Source: Vibrio breoganii
GTDB taxonomy: Bacteria > Pseudomonadota > Gammaproteobacteria > Enterobacterales > Vibrionaceae
Length of the DNA: 64,000 nucleotides
Direction: 5' to 3'
NCBI RefSeq assembly: GCF_001677275.1
Contig: NZ_CP016177.1
Coordinates: forward strand, 2,666,001 to 2,730,000
The translations under genes were made by a program, and so were the position numbers. Below the pieces are notes generated by a model, which was not told where the DNA came from, searched no databases, and saw nothing but the letters and a program-made list of their open reading frames with translations. The stretch's first letter is position 1. Each line of letters starts with the position of its first letter. Below are positions 1 to 9,418 of the stretch, piece after piece.

Positions 1-1808
1 AGCTGAAATTCCGAGACCGTAAAGAAGCTCAAGCGGAAAACTTCCGTAAGATGGTTCTGGCGATGGTTCAGGATATCCGCGTCATCTTGATTAAGCTTTC
101 TGATCGCACGCACAACATGCGTACGCTCGGCGCGCTGCGCCCAGATAAACGTCGCCGCATTGCTCGTGAGACTCTTGAGATCTACTCACCACTGGCTCAT
201 AGATTGGGTATCCATAACATCAAAACTGAGCTTGAAGAGCTTGGCTTTGAAGCTCTTTATCCCAACCGTTATCGCGTCTTAAAAGAAGTGGTGAAAACCG
301 CTCGTGGTAACCGTAAGGAGATGATCCAACGCATTCACTCAGAGATTGAGGGACGTTTGGAAGAGTGTGGTATCCACTTTAAGGTCTTAGGTCGCGAGAA
401 GAATCTTTACTCTATCTACAACAAGATGAAGACCAAGGAACAGCGCTTCCATACCATTATGGATATCTACGCGTTCCGAGTAATTGTTGATAATGCCGAT
501 ACCTGCTATCGCGTGCTTGGCCAAGCTCATAGCTTATACAAGCCACGTCCTGGCAGAATGAAAGACTACATCGCGGTACCAAAAGCGAACGGCTATCAAT
601 CACTACACACCTCTATGGTTGGCCCTCATGGTGTTCCTGTTGAAGTACAGATTCGTACTGAAGACATGGACCAAATGGCGGACAAGGGTGTTGCTGCACA
701 CTGGTCTTACAAAAATAATGGTCAACGCTCTGGCACTACTGCGCAGATTAAAGCTCAGCGCTGGATGCAGAGCCTGCTTGAGCTTCAGCAAAGCGCCGGT
801 AACTCTTTCGAGTTCATCGAGAACGTTAAGTCGGATCTGTTCCCAGATGAGATTTACGTGTTCACGCCAAAAGGCCGCATTGTTGAATTGCCTGTAGGTG
901 CCACTGCCGTAGATTTTGCTTATGCCGTACATACCGATGTGGGTAATACCTGTGTGGGCGCGCGCGTTGACAGAAATCCATATCCTCTAAGCAAATCACT
1001 GAAGAACGGTCAAACGATCGAGATCATCAGTGCACCAGGTGCAAGACCAAACGCGGCTTGGCTTAACTATGTTGTGACTTCTCGTGCTCGTACTAAGATC
1101 CGTCAGGTTCTTAAAACGATGCGTCGCGAAGAATCCGTTGCCTTGGGTCGTCGTTTGTTGAATCACGCCTTGGGCCGCCACTCTATCGATACTATCTACC
1201 CAGAGAATATCGCGCAGGTTCTTAGTTACCTCAAACTAGAGTCGGTGGACGATATGCTAGCGGCTATCGGTCTAGGCGAATTGATGAGTATCATCGTTGC
1301 GCGCAGACTACTAGGTGATGCTGATTTACTTACCGAAACCAGTTCTGTAGAGCCTCGCTCTGATAAGAAGCTCTCTATTAAGGGCGCTGACGGTATCCTT
1401 CTGACTTATGCTAACTGTTGTCACCCAATTCCTGGTGACCATATTTTGGCACACGTATCTCCGGGTCGAGGCTTAGTTATCCATAGGGAAACTTGTCCAA
1501 ATATCCGTGGCTATCAGAAAGAACCTGATAAATACATGGCGGTTGAATGGTCTGAGAGTCATGAGCAAGAGTTCATTGCCGAACTACAGATCGATATGCA
1601 AAACAGCCAGGGTGCACTTGCAGAGCTAACCAATGTTATCTCTCGCACTGGGTCAAATATCCATGGTATTTCTACTGAAGAAAAAGATGGCCGTTTGTAC
1701 ACAGTGACCGTTGCCTTAACCACTAAGGACAGGGTTCACCTTGCTGGCATCATGAAGAAGATTCGTGTAATGCCACATGCGCTTAAAGTTCGTCGTCGTC
1801 GTAGGTAA
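1..1808 (+). CDS. spoT: Bifunctional (p)ppGpp synthetase/hydrolase SpoT (5' truncated by window)
   Basis: SpoT makes and, mainly, degrades the alarmone (p)ppGpp in the cytosol. The reading frame is open from base 3, so about 601 C-terminal residues are present; full SpoT proteins are about 700 residues, so roughly 100 residues including most of the HD hydrolase domain lie outside. Visible in order: the end of the HD domain (KLSDRTHNMRTL), the RelA/SpoT synthetase domain (FHTIMDIYAFRVIV, YIAVPKANGYQSLHT), a TGS domain (IYVFTPKGRIVELPVG), a Cys-rich segment (YANCCHPIPGDH) and a C-terminal ACT domain. The nucleotide-binding regions look intact. trmH follows after 2 nt, the usual spoT-trmH order. 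Assignment to SpoT rather than RelA rests on the intact HD motif and the trmH neighbour. Confidence 0.97.
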   Translation, partial: LKFRDRKEAQAENFRKMVLAMVQDIRVILIKLSDRTHNMRTLGALRPDKRRRIARETLEIYSPLAHRLGIHNIKTELEELGFEALYPNRYRVLKEVVKTARGNRKEMIQRIHSEIEGRLEECGIHFKVLGREKNLYSIYNKMKTKEQRFHTIMDIYAFRVIVDNADTCYRVLGQAHSLYKPRPGRMKDYIAVPKANGYQSLHTSMVGPHGVPVEVQIRTEDMDQMADKGVAAHWSYKNNGQRSGTTAQIKAQRWMQSLLELQQSAGNSFEFIENVKSDLFPDEIYVFTPKGRIVELPVGATAVDFAYAVHTDVGNTCVGARVDRNPYPLSKSLKNGQTIEIISAPGARPNAAWLNYVVTSRARTKIRQVLKTMRREESVALGRRLLNHALGRHSIDTIYPENIAQVLSYLKLESVDDMLAAIGLGELMSIIVARRLLGDADLLTETSSVEPRSDKKLSIKGADGILLTYANCCHPIPGDHILAHVSPGRGLVIHRETCPNIRGYQKEPDKYMAVEWSESHEQEFIAELQIDMQNSQGALAELTNVISRTGSNIHGISTEEKDGRLYTVTVALTTKDRVHLAGIMKKIRVMPHALKVRRRRR

Positions 1809-1810
1809 CA

Positions 1811-2497
1811 ATGAGTCCAGAACGTTATCAAAAAATTGTTTCCGTTCTTAAGGCTCGCCAGCCGGATTTAACCCTCTGCTTAGAGGAAGTGCACAAACCC
1901 AATAACGTGTCTGCAGTGATAAGATCTGCAGATGCGGTTGGGTTGCACAAGATACATGCTGTTTGGCCCAACAAAAAAATGCGTACCTTGAGCCACACTT
2001 CCGCAGGCGCACGCAATTGGGTTGAAGTAGAGACTCACGACACCACCCAGCAAGCTTACCAAGCGCTAAAAGCTCAAGGTATGCAAATTCTAGTGACCAA
2101 CCTGTCCGACACCGCTGTTGATTTTCGTGAAGTGGATTACACCAAACCCACCGCTATCGTCCTCGGTGGTGAAAAAGACGGAACCAGCAGAATGGCTGTA
2201 GAGATGGCCGACCAAGATATTATTGTGCCTATGGTAGGCATGGTGCAGTCCTTGAATGTATCAGTGGCTAGCGCCTTGATCTTATTCGAGGCACAGCGTC
2301 AGCGCCAAAATAAAGACATGTACAATAATCCCCCCCAGCCACTCTCCGATAGTATTATTCAGAAGACACTGTTTGAACGCGGTCACCCCGTATTGGCCAA
2401 GGTCGCCAAAAGGAAAGGTCTGCCTTATCCTGAGCTTGATGATGCAGGACAAATTGTCGCTGATTCAAATTGGTGGACAGAGATGCAGCGTCGGTAA
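1811..2497 (+). CDS. trmH: tRNA (guanosine(18)-2'-O)-methyltransferase TrmH
   Basis: TrmH methylates the 2'-OH of G18 in the tRNA D-loop using S-adenosylmethionine. The 228-residue protein has the SPOUT-family motifs: HKPNNVSAVIRS near residues 28-39, VLGGEKDGTS near 117-126, and VPMVGMVQSLNVSVASA near 139-155, which form the knotted SAM site. Length matches the family. The ATG lies 2 nt after the spoT stop, so it is translationally linked to spoT. In related bacteria recG commonly follows trmH; here the next gene is radC on the opposite strand, only 19 nt away. Confidence 0.96.
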   Translation: MSPERYQKIVSVLKARQPDLTLCLEEVHKPNNVSAVIRSADAVGLHKIHAVWPNKKMRTLSHTSAGARNWVEVETHDTTQQAYQALKAQGMQILVTNLSDTAVDFREVDYTKPTAIVLGGEKDGTSRMAVEMADQDIIVPMVGMVQSLNVSVASALILFEAQRQRQNKDMYNNPPQPLSDSIIQKTLFERGHPVLAKVAKRKGLPYPELDDAGQIVADSNWWTEMQRR

Positions 2498-2516
2498 CAA
2501 CCACTAATCTGCATTG

Positions 2517-3191
2517 CTACATCCAACCTCTCTCTGCAAATGACACTACCTCACCATCCCCCACAACAAAATGATCCAGTATTCGAATGTCCACCAGCGC
2601 AAGAGCATCGATTAAACGACGTGTAATGCGTTTGTCTGCCTGACTGGGCTCAGCAACACCCGATGGATGATTATGTGCGAGAATCAAGGCGCAGGCATTG
2701 TGTTGCAATGAGCGCTTAACCACCTCTCTAGGGTAAACGTTCGCCGCATCTATGGTGCCTTCAAATAGGCTTTCATGATTGATGACTCGATGCTGATTAT
2801 CGAGGAATAGTACATAGAAGACCTCGCGCTGTTTATCCCGTAGTAAACTCAGCAAAAACAGCTTGGTCTGTTGTGGACTCGTCAGAGCGTCCCCTTTTTC
2901 TAGGGTTTCCGCAAGATAGCGCTGTGTCATTTCGATAAAGGCCTGCAGTTGCACATATTTGGCCTGCCCTAGCCCTTTATGCTGGCAAAACTTCTCTTGC
3001 GGTGCGGTTAATATGTGCCGCAATGAGCCAAAGGATTTCAACAGATGATCAGCAAGCTCTAAGACATTCATCCCCGGACATCCTGTACGCAAAAAAATAG
3101 CGAGCAATTCAGCATCCGTTAACGAGCTTGGACCATGATTGATTAACTTTTCTCGAGGGAGAGACTCTTTAGGCAGTGCTTTTAATGTCAT
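2517..3191 (-). CDS. radC: RadC family JAB domain protein
   Basis: RadC (YicR) proteins were once linked to DNA repair, but their biochemical role is unsettled. The 224-residue protein has an N-terminal helix-hairpin-helix region (about residues 62-85) and a C-terminal JAMM/MPN+ metalloprotease-like motif: E144 in FEGTID, then H173, H175 and D186 in HNHPSG...QAD, so the metal ligands are intact. The ATG at 3191 has a good Shine-Dalgarno (aagggga). It diverges from coaBC as in many gammaproteobacteria, but rpmB-rpmG, its usual downstream neighbours, are absent and it converges on trmH. Confidence 0.93.
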   Translation of the reverse strand: MTLKALPKESLPREKLINHGPSSLTDAELLAIFLRTGCPGMNVLELADHLLKSFGSLRHILTAPQEKFCQHKGLGQAKYVQLQAFIEMTQRYLAETLEKGDALTSPQQTKLFLLSLLRDKQREVFYVLFLDNQHRVINHESLFEGTIDAANVYPREVVKRSLQHNACALILAHNHPSGVAEPSQADKRITRRLIDALALVDIRILDHFVVGDGEVVSFAERGWM

Positions 3192-3360
3192 CTTATCCCC
3201 TTGCAGATCTGGTTAGCCTTGTAGTATTGATGCAAAATCCGCATTCAGAGGATGAGTTAAGAAAAAACTTGCACACAAATCGCAAGCAATCAGTCCACTT
3301 GTCAAACTCTAACTCCAGCCCAATATATGGTATGGTTACCTTATTAATTTAATTGAGAAA

Positions 3361-4569
3361 ATGAGCATGCAACCTCTTGAAGGGAAAAAAATAGTTCTCG
3401 GTATCAGCGGTGGTATCGCAGCCTACAAATGTGCTGAATTAACTCGACGCTTGTCTGAACGAGGCGCTCAGGTCAAAGTTGTCATGACCAAAGCAGCCAA
3501 AGAATTTATCACGCCATTGACCATGCAAGCCGTCTCGGGACAGCCCGTATCTGAAAGCTTATTAGACCCAGCGGCAGAAGCGTCTATGGGGCATATTGAA
3601 ATAGCAAAATGGGCCGACCTAGTCCTGCTTGCCCCTGCAACTGCAGACCTTATCGCACGTATGGCTGCAGGTATGGGCAATGATCTACTGACCACTGTGG
3701 TGCTAGCCACCGATGCACCGGTTGCTGTTGCTCCGGCAATGAATCAGCAAATGTACAAAAACGTGGCGACCCAAGAGAATATTGCTACGCTACAGCGTCG
3801 TGGAATGAGCATCTGGGGTCCAGCGTCTGGCGAACAAGCCTGTGGCGATATCGGTGCAGGTCGAATGTTAGAGCCAATGCAGTTAGTTGAGCGATGCATT
3901 GCTCAATTTCAGCCTAAACTATTGCAAGGTAAGAAGATTGTAATTACCGCAGGCCCGACTCAAGAAGCTATAGACCCTGTGCGATTTATCTCTAACCACA
4001 GCTCAGGAAAGATGGGTTACGCTCTGGCAGAGCAAGCGGCTAGACTCGGTGCTGAGGTTACGCTAATCAGCGGCCCGGTAAACCTAGCAACACCCGCTAA
4101 TGTCACGCGCATTAATGTATGGAGTGCTGAACAAATGCATAAAGCTGCGATGGAACACGCGCCTCTGAGCCATGTGTTTATCGGTTGTGCTGCGGTAGCG
4201 GATTATCGTCCGGCTGAAATCGCAGAGCAGAAGATGAAAAAAGTCGACGGCAGCGATGAGCTTGTCGTTCGCATGGTGAAGAATCCCGATATTATTGCGG
4301 GCGTTGCAAATCTTACGCACAACAGACCCTTTACTGTTGGCTTTGCCGCTGAAACTCAAGACGTCGAGAAATATGCCCTGGATAAACTGTCGAGAAAGAA
4401 ACTCGACCTCATCTGCGCCAATGATGTTTCTCAAGCGGGTATCGGCTTTAACTCAAACGACAATGCGTTAAATTTATACTGGCCAAATGGCCACAAGAAT
4501 TTCCCTCTAGCAAGCAAACAAGCATTAGCGCAAAGCATACTAGAGCAGATTAACGAACTTACTCAATAA
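3361..4569 (+). CDS. coaBC: Bifunctional phosphopantothenoylcysteine decarboxylase / phosphopantothenate-cysteine ligase
   Basis: CoaBC (Dfp) carries out two successive steps of coenzyme A synthesis: CTP-dependent ligation of cysteine to 4'-phosphopantothenate and FMN-dependent decarboxylation. The 402-residue protein has the N-terminal CoaC flavoprotein half (GGIAAYK near 17-23, H78 in [16 protein letters not shown] with N128, C161 in [13 protein letters not shown]) and the C-terminal CoaB half ([21 protein letters not shown] from about 196). ATG 3361 follows GAGAAA; ATG 3367 two codons later is an alternative. dut begins 10 nt after the stop, so they are probably co-transcribed. coaA, an earlier step of the same pathway, is also in the window. 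Confidence 0.97.
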   Translation: MSMQPLEGKKIVLGISGGIAAYKCAELTRRLSERGAQVKVVMTKAAKEFITPLTMQAVSGQPVSESLLDPAAEASMGHIEIAKWADLVLLAPATADLIARMAAGMGNDLLTTVVLATDAPVAVAPAMNQQMYKNVATQENIATLQRRGMSIWGPASGEQACGDIGAGRMLEPMQLVERCIAQFQPKLLQGKKIVITAGPTQEAIDPVRFISNHSSGKMGYALAEQAARLGAEVTLISGPVNLATPANVTRINVWSAEQMHKAAMEHAPLSHVFIGCAAVADYRPAEIAEQKMKKVDGSDELVVRMVKNPDIIAGVANLTHNRPFTVGFAAETQDVEKYALDKLSRKKLDLICANDVSQAGIGFNSNDNALNLYWPNGHKNFPLASKQALAQSILEQINELTQ

Positions 4570-4579
4570 GCATCAAGCA

Positions 4580-5035
4580 ATGAAAAAAATCGACTTAAAG
4601 ATCCTAGACTCTCGTATTGGCAAGCAGTTCCCATTACCTCAATACGCGACTGAAGGCTCAGCCGGGCTAGACCTTCGCGCCTGCCTAGACGAAGCCTTAA
4701 TTGTCACCCCAGGAAAAACACATCTTGTGCCTACTGGTCTCGCTATTCACATCGGCGACCCTAGCCTGGCTGCGACTATTCTGCCTCGTTCAGGCCTTGG
4801 CCATAAGCACGGTATTGTATTGGGCAACCTAGTTGGCTTGATTGATTCTGACTATCAGGGCCAGTTAATGGTTTCTGTGTGGAACCGAGGACAAGATACC
4901 TTCACCATAGAGCCTGGTGATCGCATCGCTCAGCTGGTTTTTGTTCCTGTGGTGCAAGCCGAGTTTAACTTGGTTGAAGACTTCGACGCCTCTCATCGAG
5001 GTGAAGGTGGCTTTGGTCATTCTGGTAAAAACTAA
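4580..5035 (+). CDS. dut: Deoxyuridine 5'-triphosphate nucleotidohydrolase (dUTPase)
   Basis: Dut hydrolyses dUTP to dUMP and pyrophosphate, supplying dTMP precursor and keeping uracil out of DNA. The 151-residue protein has the trimeric dUTPase motifs in order: [10 protein letters not shown] (motif 1), [12 protein letters not shown] (motif 2), [15 protein letters not shown] with the catalytic Asp (motif 3), PGDRIAQLV (motif 4) and the glycine-rich C-terminal tail [11 protein letters not shown] (motif 5). It sits 10 nt after coaBC and 53 nt before slmA, the conserved coaBC-dut-slmA order. Confidence 0.98.
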   Translation: MKKIDLKILDSRIGKQFPLPQYATEGSAGLDLRACLDEALIVTPGKTHLVPTGLAIHIGDPSLAATILPRSGLGHKHGIVLGNLVGLIDSDYQGQLMVSVWNRGQDTFTIEPGDRIAQLVFVPVVQAEFNLVEDFDASHRGEGGFGHSGKN

Positions 5036-5088
5036 CGCTCTAACGTAATTACTACAGTCAAAGAATAAACAGAAAAAGGACGTGATTA

Positions 5089-5679
5089 ATGACAGGCAAA
5101 CGTAGTTCAAATCGTCGCGACGAGATTTTGCAAGCACTTGCTTTGATGTTGGAATCCAGCGATGGTACTTCCAGAATTACTACTGCTAAATTAGCGCAAC
5201 AGGTGGGCGTATCGGAAGCAGCGCTTTATCGACACTTCCCAAGTAAAGCTCGCATGTTTGAGGGGTTAATCGAGTTTATCGAACAATCGGTTTTAGCTCG
5301 TATCAACCAGATCATGGATCAAGAAAAAGACACCATGAATCGATTGCATGAAGTGCTGCGATTCGTTCTCCTTTTTGCGGAGCATAACAAAGGTCTCTCT
5401 CGCATCCTTTCCGGTCATGCGCTAATGTTTGAAAATGAAAGACTTAGAGAACGCATTAATCAGCTTTTTGGTAAAATAGAAAGCCAACTTAAGCAAATTC
5501 TAAGAGAAAGAATGCTACGCGAGGGCAAGGGCTTTGCTGTGGATGAGAAAGTTCTGGCTGCTATCGTGCTGAGTTATGTTGAGGGTCGCTTAAATCGCTT
5601 TGTGCGTAGTGACTTTGAAATTAAACCATCCGCTGATTTTGACGAGTATTGGACACTGTTAAGCCAGCAACTAGCTTAA
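5089..5679 (+). CDS. slmA: Nucleoid occlusion factor SlmA
   Basis: SlmA is a TetR-family DNA-binding protein that binds specific sites over the nucleoid and blocks FtsZ assembly there, coupling division to chromosome segregation. The 196-residue protein has an N-terminal TetR helix-turn-helix ([20 protein letters not shown], about residues 27-46) and a helical C-terminal dimerisation domain. A purine-rich Shine-Dalgarno (aaaaagga) precedes ATG 5089. The coaBC-dut-slmA neighbourhood supports SlmA over a generic TetR regulator. The lpxL-like gene starts 17 nt after its stop. Confidence 0.96.
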   Translation: MTGKRSSNRRDEILQALALMLESSDGTSRITTAKLAQQVGVSEAALYRHFPSKARMFEGLIEFIEQSVLARINQIMDQEKDTMNRLHEVLRFVLLFAEHNKGLSRILSGHALMFENERLRERINQLFGKIESQLKQILRERMLREGKGFAVDEKVLAAIVLSYVEGRLNRFVRSDFEIKPSADFDEYWTLLSQQLA

Positions 5680-5696
5680 AATCCTGGAAGGGGATC

Positions 5697-6644
5697 ATGA
5701 ATAAATACGCTCCGCCTCAGTTTTCATTCAAATTGCTCCACCCTAAATACTGGAGTGTTTGGATTAGTTTTGGTGTTCTTGCACTGCTTGTGAATCTGCT
5801 GCCCTATGCCGTTCTTTATAAATTAGGGCGTGGGTTTGGTAAATACTCAAGTAGGTTGGCGAAAAGCCGAGTTAAGGTAATAAGGCGCAACATTGAACTC
5901 GCCTTCCCTGACAAAACGGCTGAAGACGCTGAGCGTATTGTAGAAGAGAATATTAAGAATACAGGGCTTGCCTTTGTTGAGATGGGCATAACTTGGTTCT
6001 GGCCCACTTGGCGATTAAAGCGTCGTATACGCACGGTTAACCTGCAGCAAGCGATTGATTTTGAAAACGAAGGGCGTGGTGTATTGCTGTGTCACCCGCA
6101 CACGTTAAACCTAGAAATCAGTGCTCGCGCCTTCGCAGTATTGGGCTATCCCGGTAGTGGCGTATATCGCCCAAATAACAACCCTGCCTACGACTTCATT
6201 CAGTATTGGGGCAGAACCCACAACGGTAACAAGTTGGTGGATCGCAAAAACGTCAAAGAGATGATTCGTGTTCTGAAACGTGGCGAGCGACTATTTTACT
6301 TAGGCGATCATGACTATGGTCGAAATAAGTCTGTATTCGTCCCATTCTTTGCTGTAAAAGAGGCCTGCACAACGACTGGGGCCAATATGCTCTACAGTCT
6401 AACCAATTGCGCTATGATCCCTGTAGCGGGCTTTAGAGACGACAGGGGACAGTATGAATTGAACCTTGCTGATTCCATTCATGAAGAGTTTCCAAAGAAA
6501 GATCTTGAAGCAGGCGCTACCTTGATGAACCAAGCTTACGAGCAAGTCATTTTACGCCAGGTTGACCAATGGATGTGGGTACACAAGCGTTACAAGACAA
6601 TGAAAGATGAAAGCCTGCCTAAAGGCTATCGATACAAGCAATAA
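5697..6644 (+). CDS. lpxL: Lipid A biosynthesis secondary acyltransferase, LpxL type
   Basis: Members of this family transfer a second acyl chain from acyl-ACP to the lipid A precursor at the inner face of the inner membrane. The 315-residue protein has an N-terminal membrane anchor (about residues 20-40), the catalytic H-x4-E motif (H135, E140 in CHPHTLNLE) and the conserved YLGDHDYG segment. ATG 5697 is chosen because it follows AAGGGGAT; a TTG 48 nt upstream would overlap slmA. It closely resembles the gene at 7109. In V. cholerae the pair next to slmA was reported as LpxL (Vc0213) and LpxN (Vc0212); the slmA-proximal position suggests LpxL, but donor chain specificity cannot be read from sequence. 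Confidence 0.88.
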   Translation: MNKYAPPQFSFKLLHPKYWSVWISFGVLALLVNLLPYAVLYKLGRGFGKYSSRLAKSRVKVIRRNIELAFPDKTAEDAERIVEENIKNTGLAFVEMGITWFWPTWRLKRRIRTVNLQQAIDFENEGRGVLLCHPHTLNLEISARAFAVLGYPGSGVYRPNNNPAYDFIQYWGRTHNGNKLVDRKNVKEMIRVLKRGERLFYLGDHDYGRNKSVFVPFFAVKEACTTTGANMLYSLTNCAMIPVAGFRDDRGQYELNLADSIHEEFPKKDLEAGATLMNQAYEQVILRQVDQWMWVHKRYKTMKDESLPKGYRYKQ

Positions 6645-7108
6645 CACAATCTAAATTTAATAATCGTGTTCAAGAATACGTAACTTGATCTGCACAATCA
6701 CTGATAGTGAGAGCATTAAGCGTCATTAAAAAAACTTCACTATTAGTGATGATTCACACTACTCCATTTTGAATTTATACATAATTCCGTGGCTTATTGG
6801 ATCGTATATCTAGGGTCTGTTGACCTTTTGAGGTTGTTTTTGTAGCGATTTGTTGGGTATTTATACAAGGCAGTCGCTTTTAGGTGTGGTGGTTCCACAT
6901 GAAAAGTGACTAACGCGGTAGAAATGCCCAACAAAGCGCTACCCGAAGGGCTCGTCCAGAACCCATTTACTCTGCGTTGAGCGACTTTTGCTTAGATGAC
7001 TAGGCGGCAAGTCCCTCGCCTTGATTAAATGACTTCTGGTCGAGCAAAATTTAATCGCAAAAGGTCAACAGACCCTAGTGACTAACTAATCCGCTTTGAA
7101 AGGAATTT
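6645..7108. other. 464-bp gap between the two acyltransferase genes
   Basis: No coding sequence is seen. The first part has an imperfect 14-bp inverted repeat (6697-6710 and 6737-6750, one mismatch) that could be an operator or transcript hairpin. Bases 6810-7078 are a MITE-like insertion listed separately. The last 30 bases carry the ribosome binding site (aaagga) of the downstream gene. In the absence of the element the two genes would be about 200 bp apart. Confidence 0.7.
6810..7078. mobile_element. MITE-like element, 261 bp, with 16-bp perfect terminal inverted repeats and CTAG flanks
   Basis: The ends are perfect inverted repeats, ggtctgttgacctttt (6814-6829) and its complement (7059-7074), each bordered outside by CTAG (6810-6813 and 7075-7078). 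CTAG fits the 4-bp YTAR target duplication of IS5-type elements, but because CTAG is palindromic the terminal repeat can equally be read as 20 bp. The interior has no long ORF, so the element would be non-autonomous and mobilised in trans. Family assignment is inference; identity as a discrete inserted repeat is well supported by the ends. Confidence 0.72.
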
Positions 7109-8056
7109 ATGAGTAAATACGACGGTCCCACCTTTAGCACTGCGCTTCTGCACCCTAAATACTGGGGAGTTTGGTTTGGCTTTGGGCTTCTAGCTCTGCT
7201 AGTTAATGTTCTTCCTTTTCGTGCCCAATTACTATTAGGCCGAGGCTTGGGAAGAATGGCGATGCCATTCGCAAAGAAACGAGTAAAGGTAGCCCATAGG
7301 AACCTTGAGCTTGCTTTCCCTACTATGCCTCAGGACGAGATCCAGCGCACTGTCATCGAGAATTTCAAGAACACTGGCTTCGCACTGTTTGAAACGGGCA
7401 TCACTTGGTTTTGGCCAACGTGGAGGCTAAAGCGTCACCTAAAGGTGCACAATGCAGAGCCAATCAAAGGGTTTGCGGCACAGAAAAGAGGGGTACTGGT
7501 TTGCCATCCTCACGCCCTTAACCTTGAAGTAAGCGCACGTGCCTTTGCCGTATTAGGATACCCAGGTCACGGCGTATACCGCCCACATTCGAATCCAGCA
7601 TACGATTTTATTCAGTATTGGGGCCGTACGCACAACGGCAATAAAGTTATCGACCGTAAAAACCTCAAGGAGATGATTCGCACCCTAAAAAGTGGCGAGC
7701 GTCTATTCTATTTGGGAGACCACGATTACGGCCCGAATAAATCCGTATTTGTGCCCTTCTTCGCCATCCAAGATGCCTGCACAGTCACTGGAGCCAATAT
7801 TCTAGTGAAGATGACCGACTGTGCGATTATTCCTATGACAGGCTTTCGTGACACTGATGGGAAGTGGGAATTGTACTTCGATGACCCTATTCACGAGAAC
7901 TTTCCTAAAGACGATCTCGAAGCAGGTGCAACCTACATGAATAAAGCTCTAGAGGTTGCCATTCTCAGAAAGCTTGACCAGTGGATGTGGCTGCATAAGC
8001 GCTATAAAACCATGAAAGATAAAAGCTTGGCGAAAGGCTGTCGTTATCAAAACTAA
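7109..8056 (+). CDS. lpxN: Lipid A secondary (hydroxy)acyltransferase, LpxN type paralogue
   Basis: This 315-residue paralogue of the gene at 5697 shares long identical stretches with it (for example FWPTWRLKR and NPAYDFIQYWGRTHNGNK). The catalytic H-x4-E is conserved (H135, E140 in CHPHALNLE) and there is an N-terminal membrane segment at about 20-42. ATG 7109 is preceded by aaagga. In V. cholerae the slmA-distal paralogue was reported to be LpxN, which adds a 3-hydroxylaurate to lipid A; by position this gene is the candidate LpxN, an inference that depends on synteny. A bidirectional terminator shared with hemE follows. Confidence 0.82.
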   Translation: MSKYDGPTFSTALLHPKYWGVWFGFGLLALLVNVLPFRAQLLLGRGLGRMAMPFAKKRVKVAHRNLELAFPTMPQDEIQRTVIENFKNTGFALFETGITWFWPTWRLKRHLKVHNAEPIKGFAAQKRGVLVCHPHALNLEVSARAFAVLGYPGHGVYRPHSNPAYDFIQYWGRTHNGNKVIDRKNLKEMIRTLKSGERLFYLGDHDYGPNKSVFVPFFAIQDACTVTGANILVKMTDCAIIPMTGFRDTDGKWELYFDDPIHENFPKDDLEAGATYMNKALEVAILRKLDQWMWLHKRYKTMKDKSLAKGCRYQN

Positions 8057-8080
8057 ATAAACGCCACCAGCCCTAGATGC

Positions 8081-8108
8081 AAAAAGCCCCTCACTTGAGG
8101 GGCTTTTT
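8081..8108. terminator. Bidirectional intrinsic terminator between lpxN and hemE
   Basis: A stem agcccctc/gaggggct with a short loop is flanked by A5 on the left and T5 on the right, so it can end transcripts from both convergent genes. Confidence 0.9.
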
Positions 8109-8110
8109 CG

Positions 8111-9175
8111 TTATTTGTGGTATGGCTTGGATAGCTCATGGACCGCTTCAACAAACACACCTGCGTTTTCAGGTGGTACGTCTAAGTGGATACCATGACC
8201 CAAGTTAAACACATGACCGGTGCCCTCACCAAAGCCTTCAAGAATTGTCCCAACTTCTTGACGAATACGCTCAGGTTGCGCATAAAGCATTGAAGGATCC
8301 ATGTTGCCTTGCAGAGCAACCTTGTCACCAATACGTTTCTTTGCATCCGCAATATTGATAGTCCAATCAAGACCTACTGCATCACAGCCCGTTGCTGCGA
8401 TAGATTCTAGCCACATGCCACCATTCTTGGTGAACAAGGTCACAGGTACACGGCGGCCTTCATTTTCACGAATCAGCCCATCCACAATTTTGTGCATGTA
8501 ACGCAGTGAGAACTCGTTGTAGTCGCGAGGGGTCAATACACCACCCCAAGTATCAAAGACCATCACAGACTGCGCTCCAGCCTTGATTTGAGCGTTCAAA
8601 TACTCAATCACGCTGTCAGCTAACTTATCCAGTAGTAGATGCAATGTCGCAGGCTCTGCGTACATCATCTTCTTGATCTTGGTGAATGCTTTAGAGCTTC
8701 CACCTTCGACCATGTAAGTAGCGAGTGTCCAAGGGCTTCCTGAGAAACCAATTAGCGGCACTTCGCCTTGTAGATCTTTACGAATCTGACGAACTGCATT
8801 CATGACGTATTGCAGTTCACCTTCAGGATCAGGCAGACCAATCTTCTCTACATCCGCTTTACAGGTAATCGGACGCTCAAACTTAGGTCCCTCACCTGTT
8901 TCAAAGTACAGACCCAGTCCCATCGCATCAGGGATGGTCAGGATGTCAGAGAATAGAATTGCCGCATCCAAAGGAAAACGACGCAACGGTTGTAAAGTCA
9001 CTTCAGAAGCGAGTTCGGCATTTTTGCACAGGGACATGAAGTCGCCGGCAACAGACCTTGTTGCACGATATTCTGGCAGGTAGCGACCTGCTTGACGCAT
9101 CATCCATACAGGCGTGTAATCAACGGGTTGCTTCAATAAAGCACGCAGGTAACGATCATTTTTTAATTCAGTCAT
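8111..9175 (-). CDS. hemE: Uroporphyrinogen decarboxylase HemE
   Basis: HemE removes four carboxyl groups from uroporphyrinogen III to give coproporphyrinogen III in haem synthesis. The 354-residue protein shows the family signatures: [16 protein letters not shown] near residues 22-37 (the substrate-binding Arg-rich segment), [17 protein letters not shown] in the middle, and [15 protein letters not shown] near the C-terminus. Length is typical. It lies downstream of nudC on the same strand, the conserved nudC-hemE order, but 243 bp apart, so it may have its own promoter; a candidate TTGCCA...TAAGAT lies just upstream of the start with a short 15-bp spacer. Confidence 0.98.
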   Translation of the reverse strand: MTELKNDRYLRALLKQPVDYTPVWMMRQAGRYLPEYRATRSVAGDFMSLCKNAELASEVTLQPLRRFPLDAAILFSDILTIPDAMGLGLYFETGEGPKFERPITCKADVEKIGLPDPEGELQYVMNAVRQIRKDLQGEVPLIGFSGSPWTLATYMVEGGSSKAFTKIKKMMYAEPATLHLLLDKLADSVIEYLNAQIKAGAQSVMVFDTWGGVLTPRDYNEFSLRYMHKIVDGLIRENEGRRVPVTLFTKNGGMWLESIAATGCDAVGLDWTINIADAKKRIGDKVALQGNMDPSMLYAQPERIRQEVGTILEGFGEGTGHVFNLGHGIHLDVPPENAGVFVEAVHELSKPYHK

Positions 9176-9389
9176 TTTCTAGGTCTTAGTCCCTTACTAC
9201 GAAAGCGCTATCTTAACACTTTTTACTTATTGGCAATATTTGAGGATTGAGCGGTTGATCATGTTATGCACACTTAAACAATGGAAATCCTTTGCTCAGT
9301 TTGTAATCACATGTTAATAATTTGTTCTCTAGCGAAAAATACAATAATCTAGAATAAGAGCAACGCTTGCTCATAACAGTTTACCGTTA

Positions 9390-9416
9390 CCCTCCACTTG
9401 TGGAGGGTATTTTTTT
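9390..9416 (+). terminator. Plus-strand intrinsic terminator between nudC and hemE
   Basis: Stem ccctccac, loop ttg, tggaggg, then tat and a T run. The U-tract is only on the plus strand, although both flanking genes run on the minus strand, so it would end a transcript that starts within the 200 bp upstream. Confidence 0.75.
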
Positions 9417-9418
9417 GC

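Noticed and set aside
603..932. 109-codon open frame antisense to spoT
   Set aside because: Shadow of the strongly conserved spoT frame.
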